Origin: Anaerolineaceae bacterium UBA5224
GTDB taxonomy: Bacteria; Chloroflexota; Anaerolineae; Anaerolineales; Anaerolineaceae
NCBI GenBank assembly: GCA_002409365.1
Contig: DHUW01000072.1
Coordinates: forward strand, 15,616 to 29,381
DNA: 13,766 nt
Direction: 5' to 3'
Numbering within the stretch: position 1 is the stretch's first letter; every line of letters begins with the position of its first letter. Below are positions 7,828 through 13,766 of this stretch, in pieces. The translations under genes were made by a program, and so were the position numbers. The notes beneath the pieces were generated by a model that saw only the letters and a list, made by a program, of their open reading frames with translations, ran no database searches and had not been told where the DNA came from.

Positions 7828-9197
7828 TGAACAAAGTTCACTTTATCGGAATTGGTGGAACAGGCATTTCAGCCATCGCCAGGGTGCTTCTTGAGCGAGG
7901 TATCCAGGTGAGCGGCACTGATATGCATGCTTCCCCCTATTTCGAAACAGTCACCAGCCTGGGTGCGCTCACCCGGCTCGGGCATCATCCCGACCTTGCA
8001 GTTCAGGCGGATCTGGTTGTGCGTTCTTCAGCGGTAAAAGATGACGATCCTGAAGTGCAGGCAGCTCGAAAAGCAGGAATTCCTGTTTTGAAACGCTCAG
8101 AGTTCCTGCCCCAATTGACCTCGGGGTTCAAGACCCTGGCAATTGCCGGCTCACATGGCAAGACCACCACTACAGCCATGCTCGTGCATCTGCTGCGTTC
8201 AGCAAACCTTGACCCCACCTTTATCCTGGGTGCGGATATCAAAGGTATGCATACCAATGCACATGCGGGAAAAGACGAACTATTTGTAATCGAGGCAGAT
8301 GAATACGACTACATGTTCCTGGGTCTAAACCCGTTCATCAGCATAGTCACCAATATCGAATATGACCATCCTGATTTCTTCATCACCCCCCAGATTTACA
8401 CGAACGCTTTCGTAGATTTCCTCAACAGGACAGAAGAAAATGGCACTGTTTTGCTGAATGGTGATGATGCTGGAATTCAAGAAATGCTCACAAGCAATCA
8501 GTTTTCCAGCAGGCAGATCAAGAAATATGGCTTTGAATCGGGTAACGATTACCAGATCGTCAATTATGAAAGCAGCCAGGGTGTCCAGAAATTCTCACTT
8601 TCATTGCCAGATGGCAAGTTAGCAGGTCCCTTCACCTTACACCTTCCCGGTAAATATAACGTCGGCAATGCTGCAGCAGCTTTCGCCGTTGCCCACCTAT
8701 TAGGCATTGATTTGGTAAACATCAGCGATTCTTTTGATACTTTCGAAGGCACTTCCCGCCGTTTCGACCTGGTTTGCCAGAGCGAAAACGTGAAAATCTA
8801 TAACGATTACGGTCATCATCCCAGCCAACTCGTGCAAACCATCCAGGGAGCTCGTGAAAGCTATCCGGATTACAAAATTTGGGCAGTTTGGGAACCTCAC
8901 ACCGTCAGCCGCACCCGCCGGTTGCAGCATGAATTCGCCAAGGCTCTGGTGCTCGCAGATTATGCCGTGATCCTGAAACTATTTGGTGCCCGCGAGGAAG
9001 ACTCCGGCTACAGCCCTTGTTCGATTGCCGAGGAAAGCGGCAGTAATTGTATCTACCAACCCGACAATGACAAAGCGGTTAATTACATAGTCTCGAATCT
9101 GACTGGAAAAAACCTGGTTATCGTATTTTCTGCAGGTAAGGGTCCGGATTTCTCCCAAGCGCTTTGTTCAACACTGCATCTGGAGGAAAAAAAATGA
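7827..9197 (+). CDS. murC: UDP-N-acetylmuramate--L-alanine ligase (with some Mpl-like motifs)
   Basis: First Mur ligase: adds L-Ala to UDP-MurNAc in the cytoplasm. It has 456 residues, normal for MurC. Seen: VHFIGIGGTGISAIARVL at 4-21 (UDP-binding dinucleotide-like loop), VRSSAVKDD at 65-73, the P-loop IAGSHGKTTTTAML at 106-119, EADEYDYMF at 156-164, NIEYDHPDFF at 176-185, GKYNVGNAAAA at 275-285, YNDYGHHPSQL at 325-335, and WEPHTVSRTRRL at 355-366 (usually FQPHRYSRT). The YGHHP motif favours MurC, while EADEYD and N-I-E-Y-DH resemble the tripeptide ligase Mpl. As the only MurC-class gene in a dcw cluster, followed by murB and ddl, MurC is the better call. Start ATG shares its A with the upstream TGA; the stop overlaps murB as ATGA. 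Confidence 0.9.
   Translation: MNKVHFIGIGGTGISAIARVLLERGIQVSGTDMHASPYFETVTSLGALTRLGHHPDLAVQADLVVRSSAVKDDDPEVQAARKAGIPVLKRSEFLPQLTSGFKTLAIAGSHGKTTTTAMLVHLLRSANLDPTFILGADIKGMHTNAHAGKDELFVIEADEYDYMFLGLNPFISIVTNIEYDHPDFFITPQIYTNAFVDFLNRTEENGTVLLNGDDAGIQEMLTSNQFSSRQIKKYGFESGNDYQIVNYESSQGVQKFSLSLPDGKLAGPFTLHLPGKYNVGNAAAAFAVAHLLGIDLVNISDSFDTFEGTSRRFDLVCQSENVKIYNDYGHHPSQLVQTIQGARESYPDYKIWAVWEPHTVSRTRRLQHEFAKALVLADYAVILKLFGAREEDSGYSPCSIAEESGSNCIYQPDNDKAVNYIVSNLTGKNLVIVFSAGKGPDFSQALCSTLHLEEKK
9182..9186 (+). promoter_or_regulatory. Ribosome binding site of murB
   Basis: GGAGG followed by an A-run, 7 bases before the ATG at 9194. It fixes the murB start at 9194 rather than at the in-frame TTG at 9164. 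Confidence 0.75.
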
Positions 9198-10123
9198 CTA
9201 ATTTGCCCTTAAGCCAACTCCAGGAGATTTTTGGCGAACGACTGCAGGAAAATGTTCGTATGACCAATTACACAACCACCCGGGTCGGAGGTGCTGCAAC
9301 TGGTTTGATCTCAATCAATACTGCCAGTGAAATGGAACACGCCCTGGCTAATCTTTGGGCGTTGGAAGTGCCCTATCATATCCTCGGGAGTGGATCGAAT
9401 TTATTGATCAGCGACAGTGGGTACGATGGCATCATCCTGCACAACCGCAGCCACAATATCAAAGTCAACACCAAGATCGACCCACCCCTGGTCATTGCTG
9501 AGAGCGGTGCTGGTTTGGGTCAGATGGCACAGCTCGCTTCCCGTCGGGGAGTCACCGGCTTTGAATGGGCGAACAGTATCCCCGGTACAGTTGGCGGCGC
9601 GGTTTATGGCAATGCCGGCGCCCACGGAACCGATGTTTCTCAAATATTGCAGTCTGCTTTGGTGATGACCCGTGAAGGCGGTACCCAGCTTTTGAGCAAT
9701 GAGGATATGGGTTATGAGTATCGTTCCAGCAAGTTCAAGCGTGAACACAAGGGCGTGGTTATCCTTGAAGCAACTTTCGTCGGTCAGTTTGCTGATCCCG
9801 ACCAATGTATGTCCCTGCTCCATGAGCTGACCGAAAAACGAAAGAAAACCCAACCGGTTGGTCCTTCCTTTGGCTCAACTTTCAAGAATCCACCGAGCAA
9901 CTTCGCTGGAAAATTGTTGGCGGAAGCCGGTATGAAGGGTGTCACCTGTGGCGGAGCGTCTTTCAGCACAGTGCATGCCAACTTTATCGTGAACAACGGC
10001 GATGCTACTGCCCAGGATTATTACTGCCTTATCCGTCAAGGTCAGAAACGCGTCAAGGAAATGTTTGGCGTTGACCTGAACCTTGAAATTGAATTATTAG
10101 GAGAGTTCAAAGATGTCGACTAA
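9194..10123 (+). CDS. murB: UDP-N-acetylenolpyruvoylglucosamine reductase
   Basis: Cytoplasmic FAD enzyme that reduces UDP-GlcNAc-enolpyruvate with NADPH to UDP-MurNAc, the MurC substrate. It has 309 residues, similar to the shorter (type II, B. subtilis-like) MurB proteins. The FAD-binding domain shows TTRVGGAA at 28-35, LGSGSNLLISD at 64-74, and IPGTVGGAVYGNAGAHG at 129-145. YRSSKF at 177-182 carries the conserved arginine. The C-terminal substrate domain has GSTFKNP at 227-233, with S228 at the proton-donor serine position, AGKLLAEAGMKG at 238-249, GGASFSTVHANFIVN at 253-267, and a C-terminal IELLGEF segment with the expected acidic residue. Start ATG overlaps the murC stop; the gene overlaps ddl by 11 bases. 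Confidence 0.96.
   Translation: MTNLPLSQLQEIFGERLQENVRMTNYTTTRVGGAATGLISINTASEMEHALANLWALEVPYHILGSGSNLLISDSGYDGIILHNRSHNIKVNTKIDPPLVIAESGAGLGQMAQLASRRGVTGFEWANSIPGTVGGAVYGNAGAHGTDVSQILQSALVMTREGGTQLLSNEDMGYEYRSSKFKREHKGVVILEATFVGQFADPDQCMSLLHELTEKRKKTQPVGPSFGSTFKNPPSNFAGKLLAEAGMKGVTCGGASFSTVHANFIVNNGDATAQDYYCLIRQGQKRVKEMFGVDLNLEIELLGEFKDVD
10099..10105 (+). promoter_or_regulatory. Ribosome binding site of ddl
   Basis: AGGAGAG, 7 bases before the ddl ATG at 10113, inside the 3' end of murB. It supports the 11-base murB/ddl overlap. Confidence 0.7.
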
Positions 10124-11222
10124 ACTCAATCTCGTCTTGATTTTCGGTGGAAAATCCGGGGAACATGCTGTTTCCCTGTTGTCGGCAAGCTCTGTTTTGA
10201 ATGCACTTGATCACGAAAAATACAACATCTTCCAGGTGGGAATCACCCGGGAAGGTCGCTGGACTTTTGCTAAAAATACCTTGGAAGCCTTCGAACATGG
10301 TCAGGCTGAGAGCCTGAATGAAGCTTTCATTCTGGCAAGGAACGAAGTCCCCTATCTATATGAATTGATTGATGAAAAACTGCATCAGGTCACCCAGGTT
10401 GATATCGTGTTTCCGATCTTGCACGGTACCTTTGGTGAAGATGGCACGATCCAGGGATTGTTCGAGATCCAGAATTGCGCTTATGTTGGTGCAGGTGTGC
10501 TGGCTTCATCGGTGGCGATGGATAAAGCACTCGCCAAAGATGTCGTCTCAAAGGCAGGCATTCCGGTGTTGCCTTATCGAATCTTCAGCCGCCGTCAGAT
10601 TGAAAATGATGTTTTAAACGTGATGGAAGAAGTGGAAGCCATCAGCGCCTATCCAGTGTTTGTGAAACCCGCCAACCTGGGTTCTTCTGTAGGCATCAGT
10701 AAAGTCAAGGATCACTCACAGTTGCTGGATGCCCTTAAGCTTGCTGCCCGTTATGACCGTCGGGTCCTGGTCGAGCGTGGCGTTGATGCTCGCGAGATCG
10801 AGATCAGCGTTCTCGGTAACGAAGAAATCATCGTCTCTCAACCTGGTGAAATCGTACCGGGTGACGAGTTCTATACCTACAAAGATAAGTACCATTCCGG
10901 CGACCCCGAAACTGCCATTCCAGCACCTTTGCCAGAGCAGGTTTCGGAGCAATTGCGAACCTGGGCTGTCCAAACCTTCAGAGCAATTGACGGAGCCGGA
11001 TTGGCGCGTGTGGACTTCCTCCTGGACAAAAACACTGGTAAGGCCTGGTTCAACGAGATCAACACCATGCCCGGTTTCACCCAGATCAGTATGTACAGCA
11101 AACTGCTGTTACATAGTGGTATTGAATACAAACAATTGATTGATCGCCTGATTGAGTTGGGGCTGGAACGTAAAGCAGAACAAGTTCGAACAATCAGAAA
11201 ATTCGAGGTCGATAATGAGTAA
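10113..11222 (+). CDS. ddl: D-alanine--D-alanine ligase
   Basis: ATP-grasp ligase that joins two D-Ala to the dipeptide used by MurF. It has 369 residues, the length of the longer DdlA-like class. Seen: FGGKSGEHAVSLLSA at 11-25 (E17 is the first-site glutamate), PILHGTFGEDGTIQG at 101-115, FVKPANLGSSVGISKV at 183-198 (ATP-lid serine loop), REIEISVLGN at 227-236, GEIVPGDEFYTYKDKY at 245-260, and ARVDFLLD and FNEINTMPGFT near 298-323, with metal ligands D301, E314 and N316. Y260 in the KY motif is kept, which is the residue linked to D-Ala-D-Ala rather than D-Ala-D-lactate products, so vancomycin-type resistance through D-Lac is not suggested. It overlaps ftsQ by 8 bases. Confidence 0.96.
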   Translation: MSTKLNLVLIFGGKSGEHAVSLLSASSVLNALDHEKYNIFQVGITREGRWTFAKNTLEAFEHGQAESLNEAFILARNEVPYLYELIDEKLHQVTQVDIVFPILHGTFGEDGTIQGLFEIQNCAYVGAGVLASSVAMDKALAKDVVSKAGIPVLPYRIFSRRQIENDVLNVMEEVEAISAYPVFVKPANLGSSVGISKVKDHSQLLDALKLAARYDRRVLVERGVDAREIEISVLGNEEIIVSQPGEIVPGDEFYTYKDKYHSGDPETAIPAPLPEQVSEQLRTWAVQTFRAIDGAGLARVDFLLDKNTGKAWFNEINTMPGFTQISMYSKLLLHSGIEYKQLIDRLIELGLERKAEQVRTIRKFEVDNE

Positions 11223-12237
11223 TAATCCCAGGAACCTTTCCCGGGCAGACCAGGTTCGAGCCCGAAGGAAAATCGAGAAGGTTCAGCGCAAGCCGATCCC
11301 CCGACCTGTAGATCATTCCTCGCGTGACGCGTATAACGCTTCCCGGGTAGTCTCACGCCATAACACTTACCGACCTGCCGGGACTTATACCTCTTCAAAC
11401 CGCCAACGCAGACAGGTCTATCTCCCAACCGGGACTCCTGGAAGCGAAGTTCGTCTGCCTACCCTGCCCCGTATAAATTTCAGCTGGCGTTGGGTTTCTG
11501 CAGCGATCGCCCTGGGAATGGTCGTTCTGCTGTACATGATGCTGAACTCGAACAATTATGCAGTGAACACTGTTAATTTGACTGGTGGCATCCGTGTTCC
11601 TTCCGACGAAGTAAAGGCAACCCTGAACGTGACTGGTGATTCGATCATCCGCGTCAAGCCCGCCCAGGTGGAAGCCCAGATTCTGGCAACTTTCCCGGAC
11701 ATCAAGTCTGCTTCTGTGGAAGTAACGATGCCGGATACCCTCAATGTGGTCATCGAAGAGCGTATCCCTGCAATACTATGGTTGGAAAATGACCAGGAAT
11801 TATTTTGGATCGACCAGGATGGCTATACCTTTAGCGTCCGTGGAGAAGCCAACCTGCCCATCCGTGTCTACGCGAACACGACTCCCCCCTTGGCATTAGG
11901 TTACGTTGATCCGAAATCAACAGTCGTTGAAGAACCAACGGATCAATCAGAACCTAAGGCAGCCACCCTCTCGATCGATCCGGCTTTTGTGCAGGCAATT
12001 CAAAAGCTCAATTCGGTCAAACCAGCTGAAACCGCTATGCTCTATGATAGCAAAAATGGATTGGGTTGGACCGACACTCATGGCTGGCAGGTCTATTTTG
12101 GCACACGTACAGATGACATTGACATGAAACTCCTTGAATACAGTCACATCGTGGATGCAATTCTGGATAGGAACTTGCAACCCGTATTAATTAGTATGGA
12201 GTTTCTACACGCACCTTATTATCGTTTGGAGCATTAA
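11215..12237 (+). CDS. ftsQ: Cell division protein FtsQ/DivIB
   Basis: Bitopic division protein that, with FtsB and FtsL, recruits and controls the FtsW-FtsI synthase. It has 340 residues. A long cytoplasmic N-terminus (1-90) is rich in Arg, Pro and Ser. One membrane span follows (about 91-110, starting WRWVSAAIALG), then a POTRA domain (about 114-183) with VNTVNLTGGIRVPSDEV and a closing LNVVIEERIPAILW, and the FtsQ beta domain, with FWIDQDGYTF near 197-206 as in the family. A Glu/Pro/Lys segment at about 232-250 looks like a flexible insert. I chose ATG 11215, with GAGG at 11205-11208, over an in-frame TTG at 11152 that lies well inside ddl and encodes an unlike leader. The stop is one base before the ftsA ATG. 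Confidence 0.92.
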   Translation: MSNNPRNLSRADQVRARRKIEKVQRKPIPRPVDHSSRDAYNASRVVSRHNTYRPAGTYTSSNRQRRQVYLPTGTPGSEVRLPTLPRINFSWRWVSAAIALGMVVLLYMMLNSNNYAVNTVNLTGGIRVPSDEVKATLNVTGDSIIRVKPAQVEAQILATFPDIKSASVEVTMPDTLNVVIEERIPAILWLENDQELFWIDQDGYTFSVRGEANLPIRVYANTTPPLALGYVDPKSTVVEEPTDQSEPKAATLSIDPAFVQAIQKLNSVKPAETAMLYDSKNGLGWTDTHGWQVYFGTRTDDIDMKLLEYSHIVDAILDRNLQPVLISMEFLHAPYYRLEH

Positions 12238-12238
12238 C

Positions 12239-13483
12239 ATGGAAGAAGAAACAATTGTAGTTGGGTTAGATGTAGGCACATCAAAAGTATGCACCCTGGT
12301 AGCCAGGGTGGAAAATGGGGCAAACTTACGCATCCTCGGGGTTGGTATTGAACCTTCGCAGGGCATCCGCAAAGGCACGGTCAACGATATCAACGCTGCC
12401 TCCGAGGCGATCGGACGTTCGATTGAAAAAGCCGAGCGAACGTCAGGTTTTGAGATAAACAGCGCGATCGTCAACCTTGCCGGCACCCAGGTTTCATCCA
12501 CTATCAGCAAAGGTGCTGTTGGAATATCGGGTCGTGTGATCGACCAGGAAGATGTCTACCGTGCCCTGGATTCTGCCCAGGCGATCGCTGTGCCCCATAA
12601 TCGTGAAATTGTCCACGTTATCCAGCGTGGTTTTAATATCGACGGACAGGAAGATATCAGCCAGCCGATCGGTATGCACGGTTTCCGCATGGAAGTGGAA
12701 GCTCATATTATCACCAGCGCTGCCTCGACCATGGAAAACCTCCGTCAATGTGTCTCATTGGCTGGGATTGATGTTTCCCAGTTTGTACTCAATCCATTGG
12801 CTTCCAGTGAAGCCATCCTTTCAGAAACCGAACGGGAAATGGGCGTCGCTGTAGTTGACCTTGGTGCCGGCACGACTGGTGTTGCCATCTACGTCAAGGG
12901 TGATGTTTTTCATGCTAATGTTTTGAGTGTTGGTGGTAACCATATCACCTCCGATATTGCTCAGGGTTTGCGTTTGCCTCTCGATGTAGCTGAAGAGGTC
13001 AAACTCAAACACGGCTATGCCCTCCTCGAAGATATTGAGGAAGATGAATTCTTCAATATTGTCGCTTTCGGATCCGAACAAGCTTCAAAGGTTAGCCGCC
13101 GGGAACTGGTCAACATCATCGAGGCTCGCGCCGAAGAGATCCTGATCATGGTTCAACAGGAGATCAAGCGTTCTGGTTACGATTCCATGCTCCCTGCCGG
13201 AGTGGTTTTGACTGGTGGAGGGGCCTTATTACCCGGAATTCGCAAGATGGCAGCCAATATCCTGAACATGCCCGTCAGGATCGCGCAGCCAGAAAAAATG
13301 GTCGGATTAACCGATCAAATCAGCAGTCCTGCCTATGCGACCAGTGTTGGTCTGCTTAATTGGGGCATTTTATTCAATGAAACAAACCAGATCGCTCCTG
13401 AGCGCTCTGGAAGCAGTAAAAGGTCGAACCTGAAACCCAAAGCGGATGGGTTGAAGGATTGGCTGAAGCGCATATTACCCTAA
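12239..13483 (+). CDS. ftsA: Cell division protein FtsA
   Basis: Actin-like ATPase that tethers FtsZ filaments to the membrane and links them to the septal wall machinery. It has 414 residues. Phosphate loop 1 reads VGLDVGTSKV at 8-17; the SHS2/1C subdomain spans roughly 84-165; phosphate loop 2 is VVDLGAGTTGVAIY at 205-218; SVGGNHITSDIA follows at 230-241; the adenosine loop is VVLTGGGALLPGI at 322-334. The last residues, GLKDWLKRILP (404-414), form a short amphipathic helix after a Ser/Lys/Pro-rich linker, matching the known membrane-targeting tail. GGAG at 12228-12231, within the ftsQ end, serves as ribosome site. FtsA with FtsZ directly downstream is the standard order. Confidence 0.97.
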   Translation: MEEETIVVGLDVGTSKVCTLVARVENGANLRILGVGIEPSQGIRKGTVNDINAASEAIGRSIEKAERTSGFEINSAIVNLAGTQVSSTISKGAVGISGRVIDQEDVYRALDSAQAIAVPHNREIVHVIQRGFNIDGQEDISQPIGMHGFRMEVEAHIITSAASTMENLRQCVSLAGIDVSQFVLNPLASSEAILSETEREMGVAVVDLGAGTTGVAIYVKGDVFHANVLSVGGNHITSDIAQGLRLPLDVAEEVKLKHGYALLEDIEEDEFFNIVAFGSEQASKVSRRELVNIIEARAEEILIMVQQEIKRSGYDSMLPAGVVLTGGGALLPGIRKMAANILNMPVRIAQPEKMVGLTDQISSPAYATSVGLLNWGILFNETNQIAPERSGSSKRSNLKPKADGLKDWLKRILP

Positions 13484-13502
13484 TTACATAATCATTTTGC
13501 TA

Positions 13503-13508
13503 GAGGAG
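13503..13508 (+). promoter_or_regulatory. Ribosome binding site of ftsZ
   Basis: GAGGAG, 7 bases before the ftsZ ATG, in the 32-base AT-rich spacer after ftsA. The spacer (13484-13515) shows no hairpin and no clear promoter. It is the only gap over 20 bases in the cluster, so a separate ftsZ translation signal makes sense. Confidence 0.75.
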
Positions 13509-13515
13509 ATTAAAA

Positions 13516-13766
13516 ATGGAAGCGAAACAATCAGAATCATTTGCAAGAATCAAAGTAGTAGGCGTCGGTGGCGGCGGCTGCAACGCAGTAAATCGTATGA
13601 TTGCCGAAGGACTGCAGGGAATCGAGTTCATTGCTATAAACACCGATGCCCAGGCGCTGTTAAAATCACAGGCACAAACCCGCGTTCGCATCGGCGACAA
13701 GGCTACCCGTGGTCTGGGTGCTGGTGGAGATCCGAAAATCGGGAAAGCCGCTGCAGAAGAATCAGC
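13516..13766 (+). CDS. ftsZ: Cell division protein FtsZ, N-terminal part (3' end outside window)
   Basis: Tubulin-like GTPase that forms the division ring. The first 83 codons are present; the frame runs off the window. After a short N-terminus (MEAKQSESF) comes IKVVGVGGGGCNAVNRMI at residues 12-29 (glycine-rich GTP-binding loop T1), then INTDAQAL at 43-50 (T2), RIGDKATRGLGAGGDPKIGK at 59-78 (T3 region) and AAAEES. The tubulin signature GGGTGTG would lie just past the window end, so it cannot be checked. The N-terminal tail before the GTPase fold is short, about 10 residues. Confidence 0.97.
   Translation, partial: MEAKQSESFARIKVVGVGGGGCNAVNRMIAEGLQGIEFIAINTDAQALLKSQAQTRVRIGDKATRGLGAGGDPKIGKAAAEES

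Noticed and set aside
11152..11214. Upstream TTG start that would lengthen FtsQ by 21 residues
   Set aside because: It would overlap ddl by 71 bases and encodes an unlike leader; ATG 11215 has GAGG at a good distance.
10877..11428. 183-codon open frame on the minus strand across ddl and ftsQ
   Set aside because: Antisense to clearly conserved ddl and ftsQ coding; low-complexity content and no family resemblance.
13484..13515. AT-rich spacer before ftsZ as a promoter or terminator
   Set aside because: No inverted repeat, no T-run after a stem and no paired -35/-10 boxes; only the ribosome site is supported.

Overview
The window holds one tightly packed, all plus-strand division and cell wall (dcw) cluster. 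It runs from the 3' part of a class B penicillin-binding protein gene to the first 83 codons of ftsZ. The order is PBP (ftsI-type, partial), murF, mraY, murD, ftsW, murG, a small CvpA-like membrane protein gene, murC, murB, ddl, ftsQ, ftsA, ftsZ (partial). I see no stretch over 300 bases without a gene: the largest gap is 32 bases (ftsA to ftsZ). I found no RNA gene, mobile element, CRISPR array or convincing terminator or promoter.

The organism is a bacterium with peptidoglycan, FtsZ-based division and middling base composition. Several proteins have sequence styles I associate with Chloroflexota, probably Anaerolineae. Examples are MurG starting with a GGTGGGVYPAL loop, MurD with NDSIATAPERT, and MurC with an EADEYDYMF central motif. 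This placement is inference from recall, not from a search.

Layout: bases 1-1270 encode the transpeptidase that cross-links septal wall. Bases 1287-5079 encode MurF (completes UDP-MurNAc-pentapeptide), MraY (makes lipid I) and MurD (adds glutamate). Bases 5076-7296 encode FtsW (septal glycan polymerase) and MurG (makes lipid II), which overlap by 77 bases. Bases 7306-7827 encode the CvpA-like protein, which is not a standard dcw member. Bases 7827-11222 encode MurC, MurB and Ddl, which supply UDP-MurNAc, UDP-MurNAc-L-Ala and D-Ala-D-Ala. Bases 11215-13766 encode the division proteins FtsQ, FtsA and FtsZ.

Together the genes cover nearly the whole route from UDP-GlcNAc-enolpyruvate to lipid II plus the septal synthase and its ring. 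MurA and MurE are not in the window, and MurE is missing from its usual place between ftsI and murF. Most genes touch or overlap (TAATG, ATGA, TGATG and longer overlaps), so they are very probably one translationally coupled transcript. Most of this is conserved housekeeping DNA. The points worth a second look are divergent motifs in MurG, MurD and MurC, the inserted CvpA-like gene, the missing murE and the unusually long ftsW/murG overlap. I do not see a wholly new system.
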